The notes: a model not told the origin generated them from the sequence alone. Shown: positions 6,555 through 15,008, numbered from the stretch's first letter. The stretch: 64,000 bases of DNA from HK1 sp965215295 (GCA_965215295.1 OZ244045.1:930001-994000), one strand, 5' to 3'. Translations and numbers: made by a program.

Positions 6555-8938
6555 CGGGGTTTGCGGCAAGGGGCCTGGTCCGGGGCGCGGGAGTCGCGCT
6601 GTCGTTCCTGCCGTGGCTGGCGCTGCTGGGCTGGCTCTCCGCCGTCGCCTGGTTCCTGTGCGACGACGCCTTCATCAGCTTCCGCTACGCCCGCAACCTG
6701 CTGGAGGGTCACGGGCTGGTGTTCAACCCCGGCGAGTACGTGGAGGGCTATACCAACTTCCTGTGGGTGCTGGAGCTGGCGGCGCTGTGGGGGGTGTTGG
6801 GGATTCCCCCGGAGCGGGCGGCGCCGTGGCTGTCGGTGGCGTGCACGGTCGGGGTCGTCGCGGTGCTGGGGGTGTGGCTCGCCCGTGTGCCGGGGGTGCG
6901 TCACCGGTGGCTGGTCGCCTGGATGGCGTTCGGTCTGCTGTGCACCAGCGCCACCTTCGCGGTGTGGACCTCGGGCGGTGGGCTGGAGACGCGGCAGTTC
7001 ACTCTGTTCATCGTGGTGGCGGTGGTGTGCCTGAGCCTGTGGCGTTGCGGGCGTTGGGGACTGGTGGCGGCGTCGCTGAGTCTGGCGCTGGCGGCGTGGA
7101 CCCGTCCCGAGGGGCTGCTGACGGGTCTGGTGTGCATCGGCTGGTTCGCCGCGCAGACGATGGCGGACGCGGGGCGCTTCCGGCCGGACTGGAGGCGGCT
7201 GGCGTGGCTGGCGGCGCCGTTCGTGGTGCTGGTGGCGGCCCACTACGTGTTCCGGTACGCCTACTACGGGGAGTGGCTGCCCAACACGTACTACGCGAAG
7301 CACGTGCGGCCGTGGTACGAGTCGGGGTTTCGCTACCTGTGGGCGGCGGCGCTGGAGACGGGGCTGTACCTGCTGCTGCCGCTGGCGGCGGTGGCGGCGC
7401 GCGAGCGCTGGCGGTCGCACCGGGACGGGGCGTTCGCGCTGCCGCTCCTTCTGATGGGCGTGCACATGGCCTACGTGATGCGGATTGGCGGGGACCATTT
7501 CGAGTACCGGCCGCTGGACTTCTACTGGCCGCTGCTGGCGTTGCCCGCGGCGGTGGGGGTCGTGCACCTCGGCTCGCGCCTGGCCGCCGGGCGTTGGCGT
7601 TCCCGTCTTCCCGGGCGGGCCGGGATGGGGGCACGGGCCTGGGCGGTGGCCGTCTTCGTGCCGGTGCTGTTCTACGCCGGCGCGATCCAGGGCGCGAAGC
7701 TGTTCGAGGGCGCTGCGATACGCGAATACAAATCGTTCCTGCATATAAAACTGGATGATGAAAACGCCGGGTGGCTACTGGTCGCTCCGGGAATGCCGAT
7801 GCTCGTCGCCATCTCCAACGACCTGCGGCGCTTGGCTGCCCGACAGTTCGTCGCTTTGCCCTTCACGGAGCACCGCGAACTCATCAGAAGTCGTTCTCGA
7901 TTTTGGAAGCGCTACGAGAAGATGGAACGGGGAATCATTCCCGATGACGCCCTGGCGACCTACAGTACGCTTGGCATTCGGTCCTATTACCTTCCGGACC
8001 TCAAAGTCATCGACCATTCTGGCCTGACCGATGCAACCGTGGCCCGCAACCCGGTGACCCACGCCAATCATGAACGGGTTATCGCCCATGATCGGCAACC
8101 GCCGCGAGGATATCTCGAAGAGCGGGGCGTCAACATCGCCATATATCCCGCAAAACGCACAGTCTCGGATGCGCTCGTCGGGGCGCGATACGCCGTGCGA
8201 GTCGGCCCGGACCTCTGGATGCCGTTCGGCTCCCCGGACGAGGAGTGGGTTCTCGCCCGTTTTGCCGGACGAGGCCTGCATATGCGAGGCATCCGATACG
8301 CCGACCTGTCCTGGGAGGAGGCGGTGCCGGACTTCAACTACCGTTTCGGGGACTTGGGGCTCTCGTGGGTGCGCGGTTGGGACTCTTGGGTGCAGGTGTT
8401 CGCCAGGAATTGCACGCCGGGCGAGCTGCTGGTATGGCCTTGGTCCCCGTCGAGCGGAAAGGTGGACGCACTGGCGCTCCATCGCTGGACGATCAACGAG
8501 GCAGGGCTGTGCCGGACCTCCGTCATGAGAGATTCCGGGTGGATCAGGCCGCTCGCTCACGACCCGTCCCTGCTGGAGGAAGCCAGGAGGGTGAAGGCGG
8601 CCATCCGCTCGGTGTTCGATGTCCATCTGCTGGGGAAGCGCCTGATCTATTCCAGGCAGCCATGCCGCCGGAACGACAATGACGCACGGTTCTTCCTGCA
8701 TGTGGTTCCGGCCGACAAGCGCGACCTTCCCCGCGGGCGCCGGCAGTACGGTTTCGACAATCTGGACTTCCGGATGGAAGAGCGCGTAAGGGTCGGCGGG
8801 CGTTGCACGGCGGTGCGCAGACTGCCGGACTATCCGATCACGGAAATCCGCACCGGGCAATACACCGACAAGGGCCGGCTCTGGGAGGGCGCTATCGCCG
8901 TCGCCGGCCCCGGAGGCGATGGGAGGCACCCGCCATGA
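6551..8938 (+). CDS. GT-C-type membrane glycosyltransferase, copy 3 (mosaic of copies 1 and 2)
   Basis: The 795-residue protein has the same architecture as copy 1: about ten membrane helices to residue 385 and a soluble C-terminal domain. It follows copy 1 closely through the soluble domain (for example SPSSGKVDALALHRW), then switches near residue 745 to the copy 2 version of the end (QYGFDNLDFRMEERVRVGG against KYGFDNLDFRMEEPAKAKG in copy 1). This is the pattern left by gene conversion. One visible difference from copies 1 and 2 is the loop Cys in WRCGRWG. The GTG start overlaps the leader stop. Function is as for copy 1, a polyprenyl-phosphate-sugar-dependent transferase acting at the outer membrane face. 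Confidence 0.75.
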   Translation: MTGFAARGLVRGAGVALSFLPWLALLGWLSAVAWFLCDDAFISFRYARNLLEGHGLVFNPGEYVEGYTNFLWVLELAALWGVLGIPPERAAPWLSVACTVGVVAVLGVWLARVPGVRHRWLVAWMAFGLLCTSATFAVWTSGGGLETRQFTLFIVVAVVCLSLWRCGRWGLVAASLSLALAAWTRPEGLLTGLVCIGWFAAQTMADAGRFRPDWRRLAWLAAPFVVLVAAHYVFRYAYYGEWLPNTYYAKHVRPWYESGFRYLWAAALETGLYLLLPLAAVAARERWRSHRDGAFALPLLLMGVHMAYVMRIGGDHFEYRPLDFYWPLLALPAAVGVVHLGSRLAAGRWRSRLPGRAGMGARAWAVAVFVPVLFYAGAIQGAKLFEGAAIREYKSFLHIKLDDENAGWLLVAPGMPMLVAISNDLRRLAARQFVALPFTEHRELIRSRSRFWKRYEKMERGIIPDDALATYSTLGIRSYYLPDLKVIDHSGLTDATVARNPVTHANHERVIAHDRQPPRGYLEERGVNIAIYPAKRTVSDALVGARYAVRVGPDLWMPFGSPDEEWVLARFAGRGLHMRGIRYADLSWEEAVPDFNYRFGDLGLSWVRGWDSWVQVFARNCTPGELLVWPWSPSSGKVDALALHRWTINEAGLCRTSVMRDSGWIRPLAHDPSLLEEARRVKAAIRSVFDVHLLGKRLIYSRQPCRRNDNDARFFLHVVPADKRDLPRGRRQYGFDNLDFRMEERVRVGGRCTAVRRLPDYPITEIRTGQYTDKGRLWEGAIAVAGPGGDGRHPP

Positions 8939-9006
8939 ACGATGGGCGCGCGGCGATGCCGGCAGATCCGCGTCCGAGAGGTGAGGTGGCGAGAAATCCG
9001 GGCTAA
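8935..9006 (+). pseudogene. Start of the short-chain dehydrogenase, remnant
   Basis: The first seven codons (MNDGRAA) match the dehydrogenase fragment after copy 2 and overlap the end of copy 3 in the same ATGA way. Then the sequence changes and the frame stops after 23 codons. Its stop overlaps the stop of the convergent dddP gene. It marks the right edge of the duplicated block. Confidence 0.5.
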
Positions 9007-10223
9007 TCCAGCAACGCTTCTTCGAGCGGGAACGTCGACAGCAGCTCGCAGCCGTCCTTCGTCACCAGGACCTGCTGCTCCAGCTTGACGCCGTCGCGCT
9101 CGCCGACCGCCCCGACGAAGCTCTCGATGCACACCGTCATGCCGGCGCGCAGGACGTAGTCGTACTGCGTCGCGGTGCGGTCGTTCGGATAGAGGAGCCT
9201 CGGCGCCTCGTCGCACATCCCCACCCCGTGCATGATGCACACGTACTGGTGGGCGTGGAACTCCTCGGGCTGCACGAACGCCCGCTGCGCGAACTCCGCC
9301 ATGGAGATGCCGTCGCGCACCAGCGCCAGATTGTGCTCGATCTCGTTCAGGGCGTGCCGGTAGAGCTGCTTCTGGCGCCGGGTCGGACGCCGGCCCGGAC
9401 CGCAGAAGAACGTCCGCGAGACATCGGCGCAGTACCCGAACGGGCCGACCATGTCGGTGTCGAACCCGACGAGGTCGCCGGACTCGATGCGCCGCTCGGA
9501 CGCCTCCTGGTACCAGGGGTTGATCCGGTCCCCGGAGGCGAGCATGCGCCCGTCGTGCCAGTCGCCGTTGTTGGCCAGGTTGGTGTAGTTCAGCAGCGCC
9601 CAGAGCTGCAGCTCGGTGACCCCGGGTCTGGCCGCCTGCCTCATCTTCTCGATTCCGAGGTCGGCCACCGCGATCGCCCACTTCATGCACGCGATCTCGT
9701 CGGCGGACTTGATCGCGCGGGCTTCCTCGATCAGGTCCGCCGCATCGATGACGTCCAGGCCGACGCGCATCATCGCCCGGGTGACGCTCGGGTTGACGTA
9801 CTCGACGGCGACGCGGCGGCTGTCGGTCCCGGCCTCGCGCAGGAACGCCTCGACGTCGCGGGCCAGGAGGGCCGCATCGCCGGCCATCCCGGGGCCGCCC
9901 TGAAAGCAGGAGATGGCTCGCGCGGGACGAGCCTCGTCGACCATCGGCGGCGGCTCTCCCAGAGCACCGTACAGCACCACCGGGCCGTCCGCCGCGACGA
10001 ACAGGTAGGTGCTCGGGATGTGGGCGTTGAACAGGGCGTAGGTGCGGTAGTCGACGGCGTAGCGGAGACTGACGGGACTGACGAACATTCCGACCGCGGC
10101 GCCGGCCCGCCGAAGCTGCGCGCGCACGCGCGCCAGGCGGTACGCCTGCATCCGGCCTATGTCGATCTCCGGCATCTCCCGTCGCCGGGAGAGCTGGCTC
10201 CAGTCGTCCGGCTCGATCCTCAT
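9003..10223 (-). CDS. dddP: DddP-type DMSP lyase (M24 metallopeptidase fold)
   Basis: The 406-residue protein has the two-domain creatinase/M24 architecture. Metal ligands are visible: D255 and D257 in GFDTDMVG, D267 in YCADVSRTF, H332 in MHGVGMCDE, E367 and E382. The spacing of these residues, plus Y327 and D338, matches what I recall for DddP of Ruegeria (D295, D297, D307, Y366, H371, D377, E406, E421), with one single-residue length difference. True aminopeptidases lack the Asp six residues after the His and usually carry a second His nearby. The predicted reaction is cleavage of dimethylsulfoniopropionate to DMS and acrylate in the cytoplasm. The start is ATG 10223, preceded by GGGAGGGG. 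The gene is transcribed divergently from a DUF1989 gene. An M24 peptidase of other function remains possible. Confidence 0.72.
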   Translation of the reverse strand: MRIEPDDWSQLSRRREMPEIDIGRMQAYRLARVRAQLRRAGAAVGMFVSPVSLRYAVDYRTYALFNAHIPSTYLFVAADGPVVLYGALGEPPPMVDEARPARAISCFQGGPGMAGDAALLARDVEAFLREAGTDSRRVAVEYVNPSVTRAMMRVGLDVIDAADLIEEARAIKSADEIACMKWAIAVADLGIEKMRQAARPGVTELQLWALLNYTNLANNGDWHDGRMLASGDRINPWYQEASERRIESGDLVGFDTDMVGPFGYCADVSRTFFCGPGRRPTRRQKQLYRHALNEIEHNLALVRDGISMAEFAQRAFVQPEEFHAHQYVCIMHGVGMCDEAPRLLYPNDRTATQYDYVLRAGMTVCIESFVGAVGERDGVKLEQQVLVTKDGCELLSTFPLEEALLD

Positions 10224-10555
10224 CGTGGGGTCCCCTCCCGCGTGTCGCACCCGCCGCCGATCGGCGGCCGCATTCTAGCCGCACCGCCTTGCGTCCGGCC
10301 TCCGTCATGCCCGGCCGGTGCGAACGGACCGGGGAGTCGCCCGAGGTCCGGTGCGCGCGCCGATCGCCCGTCGCCGCAGCGGCGGAGGCGGGAGCCCCGG
10401 GCCGCCGCGCGGGTGACGATCGCCGCGGCAGGGCTCCGCGTGCCGGTGAATCCCGAAACTCGAGCCGGCGGGAGGCTCCGGCGGGCCGCATCCTTTCGCG
10501 ATAGCATTGCGTTGCGAAATCCGGGAAGCCGGCGCCCCGGCGACAGGAGCGAACC
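10224..10555. other. Divergent intergenic region, dddP / DUF1989
   Basis: This 332-bp region must carry promoters for both flanking genes. AGGAGCGAACC just before 10556 is a good ribosome-binding site for the DUF1989 gene. I see no convincing -35/-10 pair and no gene. Confidence 0.5.
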
Positions 10556-11458
10556 ATGGCGATGCCACCACGACATCCGGAGCCCGCGGATGCCGCCGCA
10601 CGACGGGCGGTGGAGCCGGTCATCGTCTACACCGTGGACCGGCTGCCGCCGTACGACCGAGCCTTCTACGAGACCGCCCGAAGCGGCATGACCCTGGTCG
10701 ACGAGCTGAGCGTGCCGCCTCGCGACGGACGGGCTTTCGACGTCCCGGCCGGCCACCTGTTTCGCATCCTCGTCACCGACGGACCCCAGGTCGGCGACCT
10801 GAACCTGTGGAACGCGAACAACCTCGAGGAGCGGTTCTACAGCGGCAAGACGCGCGCGCTGCACGCGACCCACGTCAGCACCGGCGACCGCCTGTGGAGC
10901 GGCTTCCCCTGGCTGCGCCCGATGGCCACCATCACCCACGACACCCTGGACTGGTACGGCTTCGACGAGTTCGGGGCCGGGGTGCACGACGTGATCGGCA
11001 CCCGCTGCGATCCCTACACCAACCACCTGTTGACGGGCGGGGACTACCACTACTGCTGCCACTCGAACCTCACCCGCGCCCTGGCCGCGGCAAGGGACCT
11101 GCCGCTCGCCGAGGCGGAGAGGCACGTGCACGACGTGGCCAACATCTTCATGTGCACGGGCTACACCCGGGACACGAACCAGTACTTCATGAAGACGACT
11201 CCGGCGCGGCCCGGCGACTTCATCGAGATGTTCGCGGAGATCGACCTGCTGGCGGGCCTGTCCGCCTGTCCCGGCGGCGACTGCGGCGCCACCCATTCCA
11301 GCGACAGCGCGGCATGCCATCCGTTGCGGGTGGAGATCTTCAGGCCGCGGGAAGAGCACTTGGCGAACTGGCGGCCGGCGCAGGCCAGCGGATACGGAGG
11401 CGGCCACGGCGCGGGCCGGAACCCCGCGCCGACCCCCGGCGCCCGACCCATGCGGTAG
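10556..11458 (+). CDS. DUF1989 / urea carboxylase-associated family protein
   Basis: The 300-residue protein has the pattern of the DUF1989 family: GHLFRILVTDGPQVGDLNLW near residue 65, then the middle TRCDPYTNH and YHYCCHSNL, a late block with NIFMCTGYT, and the Cys-rich CPGGDCGATHS motif near residue 242. Members are found beside urea carboxylase/allophanate hydrolase genes and in other amine-related loci; their reaction is not settled. No urea carboxylase is visible here. Start ATG 10556 is preceded by AGGAG. It is divergent from dddP and convergent with tusA. A role linked to DMSP or to amino compounds is only a guess from the neighbour. Confidence 0.75.
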   Translation: MAMPPRHPEPADAAARRAVEPVIVYTVDRLPPYDRAFYETARSGMTLVDELSVPPRDGRAFDVPAGHLFRILVTDGPQVGDLNLWNANNLEERFYSGKTRALHATHVSTGDRLWSGFPWLRPMATITHDTLDWYGFDEFGAGVHDVIGTRCDPYTNHLLTGGDYHYCCHSNLTRALAAARDLPLAEAERHVHDVANIFMCTGYTRDTNQYFMKTTPARPGDFIEMFAEIDLLAGLSACPGGDCGATHSSDSAACHPLRVEIFRPREEHLANWRPAQASGYGGGHGAGRNPAPTPGARPMR

Positions 11459-11596
11459 ACCGGCCGCGGGGCTCCGGGGAGGAGCCCGCCGTGCGCCCGG
11501 AGTACCTCGTCACCGCCCTCGACCGGGGACAGCCCCTCCAGAAGCCCCGCCGCGCGCCCGGAGCGCCTCGCCGGGGAAACGCCGGCAGGGCGCGGA

Positions 11597-11827
11597 CTAC
11601 GCCTTCCTCAACCGGTAGTAGAACCTGCCGTCGTCCTCGGTCGATTCCAGGAGCTCGTTCCCGGTCTGGCGCGAGAACGCTTCGAAGTCCTTCACCGACC
11701 CCGGGTCGGTGGCGATGATGCGCAGGATCTGGCCGCTCCCCATCCTGGTGAGCGCCTTCTTCGCCCTGAGAATCGGCAGCGGGCAGCTCAGGCCGCACGC
11801 ATCGAGTTCCTGGTCGTATTCCGTCAT
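11597..11827 (-). CDS. tusA: TusA-type sulfur carrier protein
   Basis: The 76-residue protein carries the TusA signature CGLSCPLPILRAKKAL near its N-terminus. The first Cys of the CPxP motif is the persulfide carrier. In sulfur oxidizers TusA receives sulfane sulfur from rhodanese or DsrE2 and hands it to DsrEFH. ATG 11827 is used because GAGGAT lies 7 nt before it; an upstream GTG would place this site inside the coding region. It is the last gene of a minus-strand group with a small conserved gene and a periplasmic rhodanese, which supports a sulfur-transfer role. Confidence 0.85.
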   Translation of the reverse strand: MTEYDQELDACGLSCPLPILRAKKALTRMGSGQILRIIATDPGSVKDFEAFSRQTGNELLESTEDDGRFYYRLRKA

Positions 11828-11986
11828 CGAGAGATCCTCGTCAGCCTCCACCCAAGCGGGCTGCCTTCACTTCGATACGACGCGCCGGGCCGCGGCCAGG
11901 CCGGACACGTGTCCCTACCTCGCCGGACCGGGCACGCCCTGTCCCCGCCGTCCGCTCCCGCACCCGCGGCGGCGTCCCGGAGCGGC

Positions 11987-12208
11987 TCAGGCGTCTTCGC
12001 CGAGGGGACGCGGCTCGCGACGTTCGGTCAGGAGCCGCTCGGCCTGCGCCTCGCCCGTGGCGAACACCATCCGCACCGTGGCGGGATCGTCGCGGTCGAG
12101 GGCGCGGCGCATCTCCCGCACCGCGGTACGGGCCTCGCGATACGTCTCGAAGACACCCGCCTTCTCGGGCGGCCGCGGGGACCGCAGCCTGTAGACGAGA
12201 TAGGGCAT
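11987..12208 (-). CDS. Small conserved protein in the sulfur-transfer gene group
   Basis: The 73-residue, charged, cytoplasmic protein starts MPYLVYRL and ends with LLTERREPRPLGEDA. Small proteins beginning with xYxVY and ending in an ERVIGED-like tail are, as I recall, frequent near tusA and dsr-type genes in sulfur oxidizers, but I know no function for them. It has no Cys and no metal motif. Start is ambiguous: GTG at 12217 lies 4 nt after GAGG, while ATG 12208 gives the family-like beginning. It sits between tusA and the rhodanese gene on the same strand. Confidence 0.6.
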   Translation of the reverse strand: MPYLVYRLRSPRPPEKAGVFETYREARTAVREMRRALDRDDPATVRMVFATGEAQAERLLTERREPRPLGEDA

Positions 12209-12259
12209 TCGAACCACCGCGCCTCACCGGACGACCGCCGGCGGCGCATCCTCCGTCCC

Positions 12260-12293
12260 GTCGATGGGCGGCGCGTTCCCGCCGCCCATCGAC
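12260..12293 (-). terminator. Strong 13-bp hairpin after the rhodanese gene
   Basis: GTCGATGGGCGGC and GCCGCCCATCGAC form a perfect 13-bp stem with an 8-nt loop, starting 10 bp past the rhodanese stop. No U-tract follows on the minus strand. It may be a partial terminator or a 3' mRNA-stabilising hairpin separating rhodanese from tusA expression. Confidence 0.45.
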
Positions 12294-12303
12294 CGGCCGG
12301 CGT

Positions 12304-12957
12304 TCAGCCGCCCGGGACGGTGGTGAGTCCCAGGATCTCCCAGTCCTGCATCCCGCCGCGATACCACTTGATCTTGTGGGCGGGGTAGCCGAACTTCAGG
12401 AGGTTCTGGATGTTGTTCGGAGACTGTCCGCACCACATGCCGTTGCAGAACATCACCGCGGTCTTGCAGTTCGAGAAGTCCATCAGCTCTTCGTTCGAAC
12501 CGACGTTGAACACCCCTTCCATGATCTCCGCGATGGAGATCGGGTCGGCGCCCTTGGCCGGGTTGAGCTTCGTCCACGGGATGTTCATCGCGCTGGGGAT
12601 CGTCCCCCTGCCGACCCAGTCCGGCGTGCGCGAGTCGATCAGCACGATGGTCTCGTCGCCGTCGCTCATGGCCTTCGCGTACTCGATGACCTCCGCCTCG
12701 CCGATGGTCTCGATGCCGGGGGCCAGCTTGGAGGGCTGAATGCAGAACGGCGGACACTTGCGCGAGGTCTTCGCGAACGCGGGGTTCACGATGTTCTTCT
12801 GATTCTGGTTGCGCATGATCGTGATCGTCTCGCCACCGTGCATGACGTCCACGGACCCGACCCCCGACGTAATCCGCACCGCGAGATCGTCCGCCGCCAC
12901 GGGGACCGCCAGAGTCGCGGCCATGGTTGCTGCCAACAGTGCCTTTGTCGTGTGCAT
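12304..12957 (-). CDS. Periplasmic rhodanese-domain protein
   Basis: The 217-residue protein has a clear Sec signal peptide (MHTTKALLAATMAATLAVPV, cleavage after AADD-type c-region) and a single rhodanese domain in the second half: VIEYAKAMSDGDETIVLIDS, then the substrate loop start MFCNGMWCGQS near residue 165 and WYRGGMQDWE. The Cys in CNGMWC is the expected persulfide-carrying residue; a second Cys five residues on is unusual for the loop. Start ATG 12957 is favoured because AAGGAG ends 6 nt before it; the ATG two codons upstream touches the site. A role in sulfane-sulfur handling outside the cytoplasm is likely, given tusA downstream. Confidence 0.8.
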   Translation of the reverse strand: MHTTKALLAATMAATLAVPVAADDLAVRITSGVGSVDVMHGGETITIMRNQNQKNIVNPAFAKTSRKCPPFCIQPSKLAPGIETIGEAEVIEYAKAMSDGDETIVLIDSRTPDWVGRGTIPSAMNIPWTKLNPAKGADPISIAEIMEGVFNVGSNEELMDFSNCKTAVMFCNGMWCGQSPNNIQNLLKFGYPAHKIKWYRGGMQDWEILGLTTVPGG

Positions 12958-13030
12958 CGTCATCTCCTTGATCCTTCCGGTATGTCGATCGAAACGGCCG
13001 TCCCTGCGCGACCCGGGCAGGACACCCGAC

Positions 13031-13213
13031 TCATTCGCAGTCGGGCTCGTCCTCCTCTTCCTCGTCCTCTTCCTCTTCTTCGAGCTGGATGGTGTCCTGC
13101 TGATGGAGCACGTCCGCACCCGCGTCCGGGACCGGCTGCCGTACGCCGGCGCTCGCGGAGGACGCGAACGCCATCAGCGCCAGCACCACGAACGACTGCG
13201 CGATGGTGGCCAT
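13031..13213 (-). CDS. Secreted polyacidic small peptide
   Basis: The 60-codon gene has a convincing start: ATG preceded by GAGGAGGATCTCG. It encodes a signal peptide (MATIAQSFVVLALMAFASSA, then SAG), leaving a mature chain of about 37 residues that ends in an almost continuous Glu/Asp run (LEEEEEDEEEEDEPDCE) with a single Cys two residues from the C-terminus. I do not recognise a family. It is immediately upstream of the rhodanese gene on the same strand and could be cotranscribed. A metal- or cation-binding periplasmic peptide, or a carrier with a C-terminal thiol, is conceivable but unproven. Confidence 0.55.
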   Translation of the reverse strand: MATIAQSFVVLALMAFASSASAGVRQPVPDAGADVLHQQDTIQLEEEEEDEEEEDEPDCE

Positions 13214-13553
13214 CGAGATCCTCCTCGCCCGATTCGGATGCCGGCGACGCGGGAAGAGCCATCGAGCGCGCTGTCGCGGGGAGCGACCCGACCATCCGTG
13301 CCGAACCGAAGCCTGCCATGCCGTTCGACTTCTGGCAATCGCAGGCCGCCCGCGGCGACGCCTCGCCGGTGCATGCCGGACCGGGCCGCACCGGGCCGGA
13401 CGACGGAATCCCTCTCCCCGGAGATATCGACTCGCAGCCCCCGTTCGGGGACTTTGCACGGGACTTGATCGAACGCGGGCCGGGCATTGGAATGGATGCC
13501 GGCGGCGGCATGCGCCGCGGAGCGGACCGAACCGGGCCGGACCGAACCGAACC
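13214..13553. other. Divergent intergenic region before cysG
   Basis: 340 bp separate the polyacidic-peptide gene from cysG. The last 40 bp hold short direct repeats of the type GGACCGAACC just before the cysG ATG. No gene or clear promoter is recognised. Confidence 0.4.
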
Positions 13554-15008
13554 ATGGACTATCTGCCGATCTTCCTCGCCATCAGGGACCAGCCCTGCCT
13601 GCTCGTCGGCGGCTCCCGGGCCGCGGAGCCGAAGGCCCGGCTGCTGCTGAGGGCCGGGGCGCGGCTGGTGGTGGTCGCGACCGCCCTCGCCCCGGAGCTG
13701 CGCGATCTTGCCCGCGGGGCCGGGGTCACGTGGCGCCGGCGGGCGTTTCGCGACCACGACCTCGACGGCATGCGCCTGGTCATCGTCGCCGCGCACGACG
13801 ACGCCCTCGCCCGTACCGTCGCGAGCGCGGCGCAGGCGCGGGGAATCCCCGTCAACACCGTCGACCGGCAATCGCTGTGCTCGTTCATCCTCCCCTCGAT
13901 CCTCGATCGGTCACCGCTGGTCGCGGCGATCTCGACCGGCGGCGCCGCCCCCATCCTCGCGCGCATCCTGCGCACGCGCCTGGAGACCGTCTTCCCCGCC
14001 CGGTTCGGGCGGCTCGCCCGGTTCCTCGGCGAGGTTCGGCCCGCGGTGCTCCGGCGAATCGCCGATTCGACGCGGCGGCGCCGATTCCTCGAGGAGGTCG
14101 TGGACGGCCCGATCGCGGAGCAGGTGCTTGCGGGACGCGAAGACGATGCGCGGGACGCGCTTCAGAGCGCGCTCACCGAGTTCGAACGCACGCCCGCCAC
14201 CGGCGAGGTGTACCTGGTCGGGGCCGGGCCCGGAGACCCCGACCTGCTCACCCTCCGGGCGCTCCGGCTCATGCAGAAGGCGGACGTCGTCGTCTACGAC
14301 CGGCTGGTGTCGAAGGCGGTGCTCGATCTGGCGCGGCGCGACGCCGAACGCATCTATGCGGGGAAGCAGCCCGGCTACCATGCGATCCCGCAAGGCGAGA
14401 TCAACGACCTCCTGGCCGGGCTCGCACTGGCCGGCAAGCGGGTGCTGCGGCTCAAGGGCGGGGATCCGTTCATCTTCGGCCGCGGAGGGGAAGAGATCGA
14501 GACCCTCGCGGCCCTCCGGGTGCCGTTCCAGGTCGTCCCCGGGATCACCGCGGCGTCAGGATGCGCAGCCTACGCGGGGATCCCCCTCACCCATCGCGAG
14601 CACGCCCAGTCGTGCGTCTTCGTCACCGGGCGCCGCAAGATCGAGGAGGAGACGCTCGACTGGGACAGTCTCGTGCGCCCGAACCAGACGGTGGTGATCT
14701 ACATGGGGCTCGCGGGCCTCGACACCATCTGCAACGGCCTGCTGCGTCACGGGCTTGCGCCGGAGACGCCGGCCGCGCTCATCGAACAGGGCACCACCGC
14801 CGCGCAGACCGTCCATACCGGCACCGTCGGCACGCTGGCCGCGCTCATCGAGGACGAGCGCCCCCGCGCGCCGACCCTGGTCATCGTCGGCGAGGTCGTG
14901 CGCCTTCGGGAGAAGCTGGACTGGTACCGCCCGCGACCTGATACGGAGTCGGCGTTCGTCTCCCGCGAGGCGGACGCCACGCCGGGAGCGCGGCGGCCTC
15001 AACGCTGA
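13554..15008 (+). CDS. cysG: Siroheme synthase CysG (trifunctional)
   Basis: The 484-residue protein has the usual CysG fusion. Residues 1-210 form the precorrin-2 dehydrogenase/sirohydrochlorin ferrochelatase part (CLLVGGSRAAEPKARLLL nucleotide-binding start, STGGAAPILARILR). Residues 215-470 form uroporphyrinogen-III C-methyltransferase (VYLVGAGPGDPDLLTLRA, RLKGGDPFIFGRGGEE, VVPGITAASGCAAYAGIPLT). It converts uroporphyrinogen III to siroheme with SAM and NAD. Siroheme, further amidated by DsrN, is the DsrAB cofactor, which explains its presence beside the sulfur genes. ATG 13554 begins the canonical MDYLPIF. The 3' end overlaps the convergent response-regulator gene by 10 nt. Confidence 0.95.
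   Translation: MDYLPIFLAIRDQPCLLVGGSRAAEPKARLLLRAGARLVVVATALAPELRDLARGAGVTWRRRAFRDHDLDGMRLVIVAAHDDALARTVASAAQARGIPVNTVDRQSLCSFILPSILDRSPLVAAISTGGAAPILARILRTRLETVFPARFGRLARFLGEVRPAVLRRIADSTRRRRFLEEVVDGPIAEQVLAGREDDARDALQSALTEFERTPATGEVYLVGAGPGDPDLLTLRALRLMQKADVVVYDRLVSKAVLDLARRDAERIYAGKQPGYHAIPQGEINDLLAGLALAGKRVLRLKGGDPFIFGRGGEEIETLAALRVPFQVVPGITAASGCAAYAGIPLTHREHAQSCVFVTGRRKIEEETLDWDSLVRPNQTVVIYMGLAGLDTICNGLLRHGLAPETPAALIEQGTTAAQTVHTGTVGTLAALIEDERPRAPTLVIVGEVVRLREKLDWYRPRPDTESAFVSREADATPGARRPQR

Larger units (their letters stand above)
1211..8940 (+). repeat. Three-copy tandem gene duplication
   Basis: Three units of roughly 2.4 kb are arranged head to tail at 1330-3717, 3746-6175 and 6551-8938. 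The first 1.1 kb of each gene is nearly identical at nucleotide level, as are the last 120 nt. The middle of the C-terminal domain differs, mainly in copy 2. Upstream blocks (leader ORF and about 45 nt before it) are shared by copies 1 and 3 and shortened in copy 2. After copy 2 a longer piece of a short-chain dehydrogenase gene remains, and after copy 3 only its first codons. The ancestral unit was therefore probably leader, glycosyltransferase, dehydrogenase. Confidence 0.85.

Noticed and set aside
5618..7744. Long minus-strand frames opposite the glycosyltransferase copies
   Set aside because: Same low-complexity HQRPR-type sequence repeated opposite each copy; it follows from the repeated sense genes and high GC.
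8991..9005. 15-bp identity GAGAAATCCGGGCTA with 25876-25890, both covering stop codons of minus-strand genes
   Set aside because: One or two 15-base matches are expected by chance in 64 kb and no flanking similarity extends it, so it is not taken as an attachment site.
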